From contig CM036754.1 in NCBI GenBank assembly GCA_020796225.1, positions 15,883,367 through 15,947,366 of the forward strand: a DNA stretch of 64,000 nucleotides, written 5' to 3'. The stretch comes from Arion vulgaris (taxonomy: Eukaryota; Mollusca; Gastropoda; Stylommatophora; Arionidae). The position numbers and the translations under genes were made by a program. The notes under the pieces are model-generated. The model ran no database searches and had not been told where the DNA came from. It saw nothing but the letters and a program-made list of their open reading frames with translations. Of the stretch, positions 24,590 to 35,929 are shown one piece after another; positions within the stretch are counted from its first letter, which is position 1, and each line of letters opens with the position of its first letter.

Positions 24590-25012
24590 CGCGGAGTCAT
24601 CGGGATTTTCCCAGAGATCCATGATCTCAGTGTAGGTGAGATTGAGTTTCAAGTCCTATCAGAGACGGACGATAAAAAGTAGGTGCCGTGTTCAATTTGA
24701 GCACGTAAAAGAACACTTGGCAGTTCAAAATCGAGAAGAACAGGCTGGAAAGTTGCTGCCTGGCAAAACTCATTAGAACAAGTTTAAAATTGAGAAGAGC
24801 AGTCTGGAAAGCCGCTGCACGACAAAACTCATTAGAACAAGTTTAAAAAAAAAATTCCAAAACAATATCTCTACACCATCTCCAAATTACACCGGGACCC
24901 TCGCAGGTGCCACGAGTTCGTGCTCTGCAGTTGATATCTTCCCGTGCAAGAAAGAGACCGGAGCACTTATTGTTACTCATCGAAGTGCTATGATGAAGGT
25001 ACTCTCAATCAA
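24590..25012 (+). mobile_element. SINE family C, copy 3, with internal 59-bp duplication
   Basis: Plus-strand family C ending at catcgaagtgctatgatgaa. The stretch from gagaag to gtttaaaa is present twice (about 24732-24790 and 24791-24849). The tRNA head is mostly lost. It separates two blocks of the 43-bp array. Confidence 0.8.
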
Positions 25013-25019
25013 TCAATCA

Positions 25020-25865
25020 ATGTTACACCATGTCCTTCCATATGTTTTACTTCAGACTAACAATATTACAACATATCATATCACATATGTCTTACTTCAG
25101 ACTAACAATATTACAACATATCATATCACATATGTCTTACTTCAGACTAACAATATTACAACAGATCCTCACATATGTTTTACTTCAGGCTAACAATATT
25201 ACAACATTTCCCCATATGTCTTACTTCAGACTAACAATATTACAACATTTCCTCACATATGTTTTACTTCAGGCTAACAATATTACAACATATCCTCACA
25301 TATGTTTTACTTCAGACTAACAATATTACAACATTTCCTCACATATGTTTTACTTCAGGCTAACAATATTACAACAGATCCTCACATATGTTTTACTTCA
25401 GGCTAACAATATTACAACATATCCTCACATATGTTTTACTTCAGACTAACAATATTACAACAGATCCTCACATATGTTTTACTTCAGGCTAACAATATTA
25501 CAACATTTCCTCACATATGTTTTACTTCAGACTAACAATATTACAACATATCCTCACATATGTTTTACTTCAGACTAACAATATTACAACATATCCTCAC
25601 ATATGTTTTACTTCAGACTAACAATATTACAACATATTCTCACATATGTTTTACTTCAGACTAACAATATTACAACATATCCTCACATATGTTTTACTTC
25701 AGACTAACAATATTACAACATATTCTCACATATGTTTTACTTCAGACTAACAATATTACAACATATCCTCATATGTTTTACTTCAGACTAACAATATTAC
25801 AACAGATCCTCATATATCTTACTTCACACTAACAATATTACAACAGATCCTATCACAGATGTAAA
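25020..25865. repeat. 43-bp minisatellite, right block, about 19 copies
   Basis: Same unit as the left block, but most copies read tcacatatgttttacttcag, a different subfamily. Confidence 0.95.
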
Positions 25866-25889
25866 ACTAAAATTCACAAGGCCTCATCA

Positions 25890-26010
25890 TCATCCAATAG
25901 CTTGTCCTGAGCAGAACTTTACCACTTTAACAGTGTTTCGGAATTTCGTTCTCACATCGGTCAGATGTTCCACCTCTGCAGCTGCCTTAGTACAAAGTGC
26001 CTACTTACAT
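25890..26010 (-). pseudogene. LINE type III 3' tail
   Basis: agcttgtcctgagcagaact through gcagctgcc is the same tail as at 20810-20900 and 28565-28660; it is joined to the end of the 43-bp array. Confidence 0.6.
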
Positions 26011-26689
26011 TTAATCCACAATAATTTTGTATATTTTCGCTGATTATTTATTTCTAAACATTATCCTACTGGCTACTATCACATTTTTCGAATATTCTCA
26101 ATAAAACCGGATTAAATATGACTACATTCACGCCACCAACTGAATGTAAAAATAAAATGAGACATTCAACCTGAAAGCATTCTAGGAATTTATATGTTTA
26201 CCAAAGGTTTACATGAAGAATGCAACTTAATGACAACACTGAACTATAATAACATGTCTAGTGCACCCATGTGTATGGAGTAGGCTAGAGTTATTCAGGC
26301 ATATTTAAAATAGATTTAAAAAAAAGAAAATAATGCGTGACCAATTTGTGCCCAACCAGTTAACAATAGAAAAAGATCAATAGAAGCAGTGAACCTTCCC
26401 TTCTTGACAAGAGAATTTAACAATATTAAGAGTTGCACGTAAGTTGTGTTTGATAAGATTTTGAATAATATGTGAAACTTAGTAGTGAATTTAGGGTCTG
26501 TTCTACGTCCCACTTTTTAAGGATACAGGTCAGAGCATTTATATGTAAGTTGTGTTGATGTCAATATGAAATCTGGATTATTGGGACTTTAGAAGCAGCT
26601 GGTGACATCCACCAATTTGCTTCAGAGGGCTACGATGTCTTTACAATTAAGGCTTCTGGTATGAATTAGTTCTGATGGCCTCCTTATGG
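26011..26689. other. Unique spacer, no gene seen
   Basis: No feature supported. Confidence 0.5.
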
Positions 26690-27552
26690 CCATGCACATC
26701 TGATACCATGCTACAGTATAACTCCAGATGTGGTACTAAAGTGGGGTTTTCGCTTACCTATGATCAATCATATCTCATACCATTCTACATTATCTTCTTC
26801 TACTTTGCGTTCGTTCTTTACGACTAATTTTAATCACTCTTTATGATATGTTTGATCTTTGCCAAGAACGTGTATACGTTGCACATTGTTTGGTAGGCCC
26901 CTACACACATAGACTTCTACACGTTTAGGACATGTGCATCCGATTTCAGCCAAACCTCCTTATCGCCTCTTACGACATGCATGGCAGGCAACAGTGGTTC
27001 TATTCTTTACACCCCAAATTTGAGCCCCAGTAACCTACATTATAACTCCAGATTTGGTACCTTAAACTGTGGGTTTTTCAGTCTCCATATGATCTTTAAC
27101 ATCTGATAACATGATACAGTATAACTCCAGATGTGGTACGTTTCAAACTGAGTTTTTCAGTCTCCATATGATCTTTAACATCTGATAACATGATACAGTA
27201 TAACTCCAGATGTGGTACTTTAAACTGAGAGTTTTTCAGTCTCCATATGATCTTTCACATCTGATACCATGCTACAGTATAACTCCAGATGTGGTACTTT
27301 AAACTGAGAGTTTTTCAGTCTCCATATGAACTTTCACATCTGATACCATGATACAGTATAACTCCAGATGTGGTACTTTAAACTGAGAGTTTTTCAGTCT
27401 CCATATGAACTTTCACATCTGATACCATGATACAGTATAACTCCAGATGTGGTACTTTAAACTGAGAGTTTTTCAGTCTCCATATGAACTTTCACATCTG
27501 ATACCATGATACAGTATAACTCCAGATGTGGTACCTTAAACTGAGAGTTTTT
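26690..27552. repeat. 79-bp minisatellite, about 8 copies, with SINE in first units
   Basis: Unit ctccatatgaactttcacat then ctgataccatgatacagtat, aactccagatgtggtac and a tttttcagt end. The leftmost units are more diverged and are split by a family B SINE at 26794-27034. Confidence 0.93.
26794..27034 (-). mobile_element. SINE family B, copy 1, complete
   Basis: 241-bp insertion with a perfect 9-bp duplication ctacattat (26785-26793 and 27035-27043). The minus strand reads ggggctcaaatttggggtgt, tgccatgcatgtcgtaagag, ttcttggcaaagatcaaac and a gaagaag tail. Family B shares the aaagaatag and atgtcgtaagag core with family A. Confidence 0.9.
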
Positions 27553-28085
27553 TTGTTTATAAAATCGTACTGTATTTGCGTCTGTACAAATGTGCAACCT
27601 GTTGAATAATATTTAATCGACATTCGGATGTGCCTGTCTTACATATCATAGGATCATAACAGAGGCGCAACGTATACACTTTCCCATAGTTAGATAGAGC
27701 CAAAGATAGGTTTACTGGTATGAAATGAAATAGAGATGGTTTCCGATATTCCCATAGGATTGTAGGTTTTCAGACTTTTGCCCAGGTAACAAAAGTTGTA
27801 TATTCGGCCATGGATGGGTGTTTTAAAAAGATTATGTTTCCCGAGCTGTCAATCAAGAAGAGACTAGACAGATAAAAGCATTTTTAAACTAGCTTCATAG
27901 AATGAATTTTTGTTTACACATTTATGTCTATTCTCTCGAGAAATGTGGTCTGTTCCGTTGAGTCAGCTGAAAGTATCAGCATTGGAGCACTTACGCAGTA
28001 GCTCTGAGGTGCAGTGGAAAATAACGGGAGAATTCAACACTACAGAGACAAACCATCCTTACTATCAGTAAACCATGTCGATTCC
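27553..28085. other. Unique spacer, no gene seen
   Basis: No feature supported. Confidence 0.5.
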
Positions 28086-28087
28086 CA

Positions 28088-28215
28088 GTGAGAGAGAGAG
28101 AGAGACGGATTGTGGTATATAGTGATAGAGAGTTAGTGAGTAAGATATGAAGAGAGAGGTAGTGAGAGAGAATGAGATAAAGAGATAGAGAGAGAGAGAT
28201 AGATAGTAATAGAGA
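28088..28215. repeat. GA-rich microsatellite
   Basis: Degenerate gaga/gata runs on the plus strand. Confidence 0.85.
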
Positions 28216-28281
28216 TAGATGTGTAAGTAATGATTAACGAGTGATACTAGATGTAAAAATAAATAAACATATGATGACACA

Positions 28282-28445
28282 CAGTGGCGGCTCGTCATTA
28301 AGGGCCAATGGGGCCGGGCCCCACCAAAAATAATGTATAACGTGTTTTTATTATTTTGTAAATTAAAATATAGCAACAAAAAACCATGATTTATCCGGAA
28401 AAAATGTCTGGCCCCACCAACAAAAATGATCACTAGCCGCTACTG
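28282..28445. mobile_element. hAT-like MITE, 164 bp, complete
   Basis: Ends cagtggcggct and, inverted, cagtagcggct (10 of 11 match), flanked by a perfect 8-bp duplication atgacaca (28274-28281 and 28446-28453). Eight-base duplications and CAGxG-type ends are the hAT signature. It has no coding capacity, so it must have been moved in trans. An internal near-repeat, ggccccacca, occurs at both sides. Confidence 0.9.
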
Positions 28446-28544
28446 ATGACACATTCTTATGTGACATTCTCGTCCAGTTTTCCCACCCCGCGTGTGCTCA
28501 CTTAATAGTAATTTTGTCAGTACGAGAAGTAACATAACCTTAAC

Positions 28545-28720
28545 ATACACAATCACCATCAATGAGCTTGTCCTGCGCAAAACGTTGCCACCCTAACAGT
28601 CCTTCGGAATTTATCTCTCTCATTTGCCAGATGTGCCGCCTCTGCATCCGTCATGCTCAAATCATCAGTTACACTCTGAATCCATTTTCCCGGGTCTTTC
28701 TCTGCTTCTGACCATCACCA
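28545..28720 (-). pseudogene. LINE type III 3' tail
   Basis: gagcttgtcctgcgcaaaac through gcatccgtcatgctcaaatc matches 20810-20900. The minus strand reads SMTDAEAAHLANERDKF. Confidence 0.65.
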
Positions 28721-28764
28721 TTGTACTTGGTAAGTAACCATGTGTTTTTAGTCTGTTTCTTCAG

Positions 28765-28965
28765 AGAAGATCTCTTCGGTAGTGCACGAACTCCGTAGCA
28801 TCGGCGAGAATCCTGGTGTGATTTTGAAGATATTTTGTAGGAATTTTATTTTTAATCTTTTCTAAGGAATGTTGTCCAGGTAAAGGCTTTCCAGCCTGCT
28901 CTTCTCGGTTTTGAACTGCTAATGGTTCTTTTACGTGCTCAAATTTAACACGGGACTTACGACAC
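28765..28965 (-). mobile_element. SINE family C, partial (copy 4)
   Basis: Middle and 3' part of family C up to cacgggacttacga; the tRNA head is replaced by family D sequence at 28966. Confidence 0.75.
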
Positions 28966-29130
28966 CTGGCGAGAATATTGCACAAAGCACGACCTCCTTA
29001 TCTCCGGCAACAATCTTAGGGTTTCTGGGGGAAAACAATCCACCCGTGAACAGAACGGCGCGTTCCGGATTCGACCTCAAGACCTTCGACTCGCAAAGCA
29101 AGGGCCACTTAGCCACATATACATATAACA
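28966..29130 (-). mobile_element. SINE family D, 5' part (copy 2)
   Basis: cacctggcgagaatattgca through acctcaagaccttcgac and aagcaagggccacttagcca is the 5' part of family D on the minus strand, including the tRNA-like head. It is fused to family C at 28965. Confidence 0.75.
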
Positions 29131-29389
29131 TTATGTACACACATGAAGTATGATATCACACATATTTACAAACAAACATATCACACGGTGAAGGACTTAC
29201 CCGTATCCTGCTGTTTGTGATTTAGTCTTGGCCTACGACGTCTTGCATTGTTGGGAAGACTCTACAGGATTAAGGTAAAATAAGACTTGAGTCACATAAG
29301 ATAAAAATAAATACATTCACAATAAAGCTTTCATTCTTCTTATAATTAGACCTAATAAACACAGGTTTCAAAATGTTTTTAAAGGTATG

Positions 29390-29762
29390 GGATTGACTTC
29401 AGTTGCACCTGGTTTTCCCATATGACTAAGTCCGCCTTCATTGAAATAACACGTCACCTGCCGAGAGTATTGGACAAATCAGAAACTCCGTAGCTCTAAC
29501 GACACTCTTAACTAAGTCTTACTTCTGAGCATATATTCTGGCTCGTAGTATTTACTTAAGAGGACTTAAAGTCAGTATACAGGCTTATTCAGTACAGATT
29601 GCTAACTAAATGCGTATGACTACAAAAAGCAAATTACAGAGGGAAAGGCCTACGGAATTCTTGCAAAAAGGCAGTAGTTAAATTAAAGACGTGGTCTGGT
29701 TTCGAATCCAGGACTTTCGGAACGCAAGGCGAAGGCATAATCCCCTAGCCACAGAGACACGA
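29390..29762 (-). mobile_element. SINE family D, copy 4, interrupted
   Basis: The two halves of family D (29390-29520 and about 29658-29762) are separated by about 135 bp of unrelated sequence. The head at 29700-29760 keeps the B-box-like ggtttcgaatcc (reverse) and cctagccacagaga. Confidence 0.7.
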
Positions 29763-30650
29763 TTCTCTCTCTCACTCATCATCGACGATGTCAGCTCGCT
29801 CAGACCTAGATGGTGACCAGATCTCCTACCCAATAAATGTTAATATCCGATGTCGAGAATCTGAGTTCAGTGCACCTTAGCATTGGGCTGTAACTCACCT
29901 TCCAGCACCATTAAGGCTCTTTGCTTCATTCCTTGAGAATGTGTCGTTCTCAGCACAAGCGTTTACTCAGGCTGCTTCTCTGTCTGTCACAGCATCAGAT
30001 CAGATCTTTTCGGCTGAGGGAAGCTGCAGTACTATTCCAACTTCAGTGCGTTCAGGAAAAATGCTGCAGGTAACACGTGGTTTTTCCTTACCCCAATTTG
30101 GCACTAGGAACCACTAGAACAGGAGTAACCATATGAATGGACTATTTGCTTCTCTTTTTCAGTGAACTTGGTGATGAAATGTGTATGTATCTACAAACTA
30201 AGTCGTTTATCCAATTTCTTAAAGAGTTCGGGTCGACTGGGAATTCCAATCTGATCTTCCAGCGTCAATCAGAAGAGGACAGTTTGAGGATTGCTCGGTG
30301 TCTAATTCTGCCTTCTGGACATGGCAGCGTGAATTTTTTGCTATAAGTGTTTTTCTCAGTCCCAAGCTGAACTAGCAATGATGTTTTCCTAGTCTTAAGG
30401 AGTCATCCATACATATACCTGATCTGGGAATGTATAATTACAGACCAGATATGTTAGCAAGGAGACTTCTTCTTTACTAGAAGAAAATTTATGCCCTGTT
30501 TTTTCTTTCCTGGAGCCAGAGAGGTTAATTGTATTCTTTTTTGAACGTCTGGGTGATTGTCCGGTCACGATTATCAAATTAGCTGGGTTTTTCCAAGCCA
30601 ACTAAACAGATTTGACCGTGAGAATTTTACTAAAAGGACAATGACTGATT
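29763..30650. other. Mostly unique; possible exon-like segment
   Basis: A pyrimidine tract ending in cttctctttttcag at about 30150-30163 looks like a splice acceptor. It is followed by a frame running to 30343 (reading LGDEMCMYLQTKSFIQFLKE at first). No family is recognised and no donor is clear, so this is only a weak candidate exon. Confidence 0.2.
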
Positions 30651-30689
30651 TAGAAACAAAGAAAATTGCCAGTGGATAAATAGAATACA

Positions 30690-31110
30690 CATTGTAGATT
30701 CGACACATCATCTTCACACACTTCACAGAGACAGAGGGACAGAGAGGTACCCATGGACAGGCAGTGAGGGTAGTCTGAGACAGTTACAGACAGAAAGAAT
30801 TGACTTGTCCAGAAGTGTTGTCTAGAATAAGAGAACACTCAGACATCTTCACACACACTTGGCAGAGTGGAACAGAGTCTGGGAGTTCCAGACAAATCTT
30901 CATCTCACACACTTGGCAGAGGGACAGTTGGTCAGAGGAAGATTTATTTCACATGCATTCGGATAGAGACAGAGGGACAGAGAGATACTCAGGAACAGGC
31001 AGTGTAGGTAGTCCCGAGACAGACTTCAACAGTAAATATTGGCCAGTTAGAAAGAGTGAAGACACATCTTCACACACACTTGGCAGAGGGAAAAGTGGCA
31101 GAGACACTTT
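30690..31110. repeat. Degenerate purine-rich repeats
   Basis: tcttcacacacacttggcag recurs at about 30847, 30905 (modified) and 31069. gacagagggacagagag with nearby acaggcagtg recurs at about 30728 and 30970, a degenerate period of about 240 bp. Confidence 0.6.
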
Positions 31111-31239
31111 TAGAAAGTAGAATTGAACTGAGTTGCAGACAGAGAGAGAACCCAACTAAGAAGTAGATGTAGACCTCCACGGATATTTTCTTGTCCAAAT
31201 CAGAGAGAGTTCCTGTTCAGAATTGGTGAACCGGTTACA

Positions 31240-32060
31240 TTAGAACCGGAGGACTAGTTGTCAGAGTTGGAAAACTAGGCGGTAGAGCTAAACTAAAGGG
31301 GTAGGGCCAGACCCGACGGAGAGGCTATAACAGTATATGAGAGAGAGAGATGTCAGCCATTTTTTCAGGATGCATTATTTTAACCAGTAGCAGAGACTTT
31401 CATGTATACTATTAGGACAGCAACTCTAGCTAGAAGCGGTATAACGTATTGTGACCGAACAAGTATTTTATTCTAAGGACATCGCAAGCAAGGTACAGTG
31501 AACGTGAACATTTTAGAGATAGGATGTCAGGGTATTAGATATCACTTAGGGGAGACAATCAATATTAGTTAGTAGGTATATTTTTCAGCTATGTGCATTG
31601 GTATGTGTTTTGAATTGTTGATTTTCTTTTCAGGATTTTCTTTATTTTGATAATTTGATGTATGTGCTATTATTTTGAACATAGATGAGATATTTAAATA
31701 AGTAAATATAAAGAAATAAAAGTTGAGAATCGAGTTTGATTCTCACATAGATCTACGATGTACTTGACGGCCATTTCTTTTATTTGTAGTCTATGTACGT
31801 AGTTGTGGATGGTGTTGATAGTAAGTTGAAAATACATGTTGAGTGTCGAAGAATATTAGTAGAGATAAACAGGATAGACTGTTACATATTAGTGCCAATG
31901 GAGAGGATAGAAGAATAAATATTAAATAGTTATCAGTAGCCCAAAGCTTTGATGGTTACATATTTGGCGCCTGTGAACCAGAATTCGAACACCCAGGATA
32001 GACTATTACATAGCTGGTTACCGTGACACAGGATTTCAGAAGCAGTAGCGAGGCCCCCAC
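31240..32060 (+). mobile_element. Possible LTR-retrotransposon end (LTR plus leader)
   Basis: A TATA-like ggctataacagtatatgag at about 31325, a polyadenylation-like aaataaaag at about 31714, then three spaced ttacata...gg motifs: gttacatattagtgcca, gttacatatttggcgcctg and attacatagctggttaccg. The last two resemble tRNA primer-binding sites just outside an LTR. Neither LTR edge nor any gag/pol is seen, so this is an inference from layout. Confidence 0.35.
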
Positions 32061-32274
32061 TATTACACAAAGACACGTATGTATGGTATCACATAAGCAA
32101 GCAAAAATGAACAGATTGCACATTAATTAACAGACGGAGTGAGAGAAAATAAGAAAAAAATAATTCTGCTAAAAGGTACTTTACTATGAGACAGTTAATG
32201 TGTTAACAAAAAATAATAGGACGCGAATGAATAGTGAAATGAAAGAAAAAATAACATGAAGAAGAGAAGTTAAT

Positions 32275-32870
32275 TAATAACAAAAAAACTCATTGACAAT
32301 TAAGACAATGTTCAGAGATAAAATAAAAAATGATAAAAAAAAAGCTCATTGACGATTAATACACTGTTCAGAGATAAAAAATAATTAAAAACTCATTGAC
32401 AATTAATACAATGTTCAGAGATAAAAAATGATCAAAAAGTCATTGATAATTAATACAATGTTCAGAGATAAAAAATGATCAAAAAGTCATTGACAATTAA
32501 TACAATGTTCAGAGATAAAAAATGATCAAAAAGTCATTGATAATTAATACAATGTTCAGAGATAAAAATGATCAAAAAGTCATTGTAATTAATACAATGC
32601 TCAGAGATAAAAATGATTAAAAAGTCATTGACAATTAATACAATGTTCAGAGATAAAAATGATTAAAAACTCATTAACAATTAATACAATGTTCAGAGAT
32701 AAAAAATGATCAAAAAGTCATTGACAATTAATACAATGTTCAGAGATAAAAAATGATCAAAAAGTCATTGACAATTAATACAATGTTCAGAGATAAAAAT
32801 GATAAAAAGTCATTGACAATTAATACAATGTTCAGAGATAAAAATGATCAAAAGTCAATATCACATCCTG
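32275..32870. repeat. 47-bp minisatellite, about 12 copies
   Basis: Unit gtcattgacaattaataca then atgttcagagataaaaaatg and atcaaaaa; 1-2 bp contractions in the A runs. Confidence 0.95.
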
Positions 32871-32885
32871 CAATATTTATGATTG

Positions 32886-33400
32886 CAATATTTATGATTT
32901 ATTGATTGATAGGACCATCATAATTGCACTTCGGTGAGTAACGAATGTCTGCTTCGATTTTTTTCTTACACAGGAATATCTCAGCGGTAATGCACGAGCT
33001 CCGTAGCATCGCGAGGGTTCTGGATGTAATTTAGAAGATGGTAAAAATATATTTTAGAAATTTAATATGTAAAAAATATTATTTCGAATTAATTTTATTT
33101 CCCCGGGCAGCGATTTTCCAGCTTGTTCTTCTTTATTTTAAACTGGTAAGGATTCTTTGATATGCTCAACTTGAACACAGGACCTCTGTTTATCGTCCAT
33201 CTCCGACAGGACTAGGAATTAGATCACAAATACACTGAGATCAGGATCTCTGGAAAAATATCCCGATGGCATAACGAGGGAGCGAACTGAGTACCTTTGG
33301 AACGAGAGACGAGCACATAACCTCTACGTCACAGAGAGGCGAGCACATAACCTCTACGTCACAGAGAGACGAGCACATAACCTCTACGTCACAGAGACTA
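32886..33400 (-). mobile_element. SINE family C, copy 5, with triplicated head
   Basis: Near-complete family C. The tRNA-like head segment gagcacataacctctacgtc with acagagag is present three times in tandem (33306-33400; 30-bp period), so an A-box-bearing stretch has been amplified. Confidence 0.82.
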
Positions 33401-33445
33401 CTAAATGAATAAATGACCATTAATACAATACTCAGAGATGAATAA

Positions 33446-33872
33446 ATGATAGCATCCAAGGGAAAATGACAACATTCAAGGGAAAATGACAACATCCAAG
33501 GGAGAATGATAACATCCAAGGGAGAATGACAACATCCAAGGGAAAATGACAACATCCAAGGGAGAATGACAACATTCAAGGAGAATGACAACATCCAAGG
33601 GAGAATGACAACATCGAAGGGAAAATGACAACATCCAAGAGAGAATGACAACATCCGAGGGAGAATGATAACATTCAAGGGAGGACAACATACAATGGGA
33701 AATGACAACTTCCAAGAGAGAATGACAACATGCAAGGGAGAAGGACAACATCCAAGGGGAAATGACAACTTCCAATGGAGAATGACAACATCCAAGAGAG
33801 AATGACAACATGCAAGAGAGAATGACAACATCCAAGGGAGAATGACAACATCCAATGGAGAATGACAATATT
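33446..33872. repeat. 20-bp minisatellite, about 21 copies
   Basis: Unit aacatccaagggagaatgac with point variants (ggaaaa, attcaa, tgcaag). Minus-strand frames rich in LPWMLSFS are period artefacts. Confidence 0.95.
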
Positions 33873-34261
33873 AGGTAGTGAAGGACTGAATGAAATCATG
33901 ATACAACGGAAACGGGTCTTGTCATAAAATTATGCGTTCACGCAACGTGTGAAAACGGATGTAAGAAAACGTACTCAGCAAATTGATGTAAATTGAACCA
34001 CATAATGTCAAATTGTCCGATCTAGGCTGTTCAGTGCTGTCCCCTAACTGGGATAAACTAATGTAATGTAGACTACTTAACCGCTACCCTGTGACATCAA
34101 CTTCCGGGTTAACTGCAGGTTACACCCGGAAATGTATTACCAGTGATAGTGAGTTTGTTTGTGTATGTGTGCAAGTGTGTATGAGTATGTGTTCATGGTT
34201 GTGTGTATGTAAATGTGTTTGTGTGAATAAGTGAGTGTGTAAGTCTGTGTCTGACGTTTTT
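33873..34261. other. Unique spacer, no gene seen
   Basis: GT-rich near 34145-34240; nothing else supported. Confidence 0.5.
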
Positions 34262-34473
34262 AAAGAGTTTTAAAGCCGAAGTATTGACTTCATTGCACCG
34301 GGTTTTACCCATACGGCTCAGGTCCTCTCCGTAGAAATGGCACGCCACCTGCCGAGAGTATTGCCCAAAGCACGAACTCCGTAGCTCCAGCAACAATCCT
34401 GGTGGTCTCTGGAAAAAACTGCACTCGTGAACAGAATGGCGCGGTCCGGACTCGAACCCACGACCTTCGACAC
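34262..34473 (-). mobile_element. SINE family D, copy 3, head truncated
   Basis: Body intact from gccgaagtattgacttcatt to ggactcgaacccacgacctt. The A-box part of the tRNA head is absent. Confidence 0.82.
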
Positions 34474-34552
34474 TAATTTAACTTATTAATCTAAATGGAT
34501 TAGTTGTAATTGGATTACAAAGAGGAAATATTTCACTAATAATAATAATAGT

Positions 34553-34805
34553 AGAAATCAACCGAATCTACAGGGATTGGAACCAATACTCTACTGTGAT
34601 CCATAATCTTTCTTCTTTCTTCTTTTGTCCTCACACTGTTACAATCAACCGAATCTACAGGGATTGGAACCAATACTCTACTGTGATCCATAATCTTTCT
34701 TCTTTCTTCTTTTGTCCTCACACTGTTACAATCAACCAGATCTACAGGGATTGGAACCAATACTCTACTGTGATCCATCTTTCCTCTTTTGTCCTCACAC
34801 TGTTA
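34553..34805. repeat. 87-bp tandem repeat, about 3 copies
   Basis: Unit aatcaaccgaatctacaggg then attggaaccaatactctact and a TTC-rich end; the third copy is shortened by about 10 bp. Confidence 0.93.
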
Positions 34806-35461
34806 CCCGGGTGTTGCCCAGTGTCGAGATTTTCTGTTTTGATCTTGTGCTGCTCTAGCTGCTTAGATGATTGATAGTTATGTTTACCTATTGACATAAT
34901 TCTAATATACCATCTATCCATCTTTTACGTAGTCTTTCTCTCGCTTTCTTTCCTGATGTTCTAAAAAAAAGACGTTTATTACACACAATCTCTAGTGATA
35001 AATAAGCACTCTCTGATTTAAGTGTTTCTTTAAGCGACATGTTGATGTTTAAAAATCAAAATCTTATCTAGGACCCAAACTGCCTACGCAGAAGTAAACT
35101 AACAGACAGAAATATGCAGCAAACAGACACGACAAAATCTAGGCCAGTAACGGAGAATTTGTACCGGAATAAGTGCAACGCTGACTTTTGTAACCGCATT
35201 TTTACTGGCATAAGATTATTTCAAGGCTCTCGTGACTTGCATGCGTCGTACTATTTAAGATTTCCATTGACCGTGCTTCTGGAAATATTCCAGCTGTTTT
35301 CTATTAATTACATAATGATAAACACAGCTAGTTATTATTAGTATTACTATAATATATCTAATACAGACGATCACTTGGTAAGTGTTTAATGTTGACAACT
35401 TCTGAGTGCTAGTCTAGCTTGGGCAGCGGACATAGCGGAATGTGCCTTGCCATTTTGTACA
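34806..35461. other. Unique spacer, no gene seen
   Basis: A 75-codon plus frame at 35114-35341 has no recognisable motif; not called. Confidence 0.4.
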
Positions 35462-35478
35462 AACCCTACTGCTTCATC

Positions 35479-35562
35479 TTCTTCTTCTTCTTTGCTTTCG
35501 TTCTTTACGACCAATTTTAATCACACTTTGTGATATGTTTGATCTTTGCCAAGAACGTGTAT
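35479..35562 (-). mobile_element. SINE family B, 84-bp 5'-truncated copy
   Basis: Only the last 84 bp of family B (cttcttctt tail in reverse, gttctttacgaccaatttta, gatctttgccaagaacgtgt), flanked by a perfect 17-bp duplication aaccctactgcttcatc (35462-35478 and 35563-35579). This is direct evidence for target-primed insertion starting at the 3' tail. Confidence 0.93.
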
Positions 35563-35579
35563 AACCCTACTGCTTCATC

Positions 35580-35920
35580 CAAAGGAAAGACAACAAAGTC
35601 CATACGATTGGAATTAAGCAGGGGGCGCCAGAAGATGGAATCACATACATACATAACCATCAACTGCCTTAGGGTACCTCACTCCGGATTTGTGGTCAAG
35701 GTTTACTCCTCTAACCTTCTGCATAACCGGGCTGATCCACAAGGCAGTTGTGATTTTCTATTAGGGTTTACTCCGCTAGCCTTTAGCTCTCCCGAGGCCC
35801 CCCTCCACAGGGCAGTGGGTTTAACAGTTGCAGATGGTACCGTCTACTGTCATTAGGTAGCAGATGAAACACCTGATCTGACCATAGCATATATATGTAT
35901 ATAGATAGATATAGGAACAT
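35580..35920. other. Unclassified sequence with internal near-repeat
   Basis: ggtttactcctctaacctt (35700) and ggtttactccgctagcctt (35766) form a diverged pair about 66 bp apart. There is no recognised family or gene. Confidence 0.4.
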
Positions 35921-35929
35921 AAGTCATAT

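Noticed and set aside
28065..28433. 122-codon minus-strand frame
   Set aside because: Spans the GA microsatellite and the hAT MITE; not conserved coding sequence.
34536..34778. 80-codon frame with repeated MDHSRVLVPIPVD
   Set aside because: Translation of the 87-bp tandem repeat.
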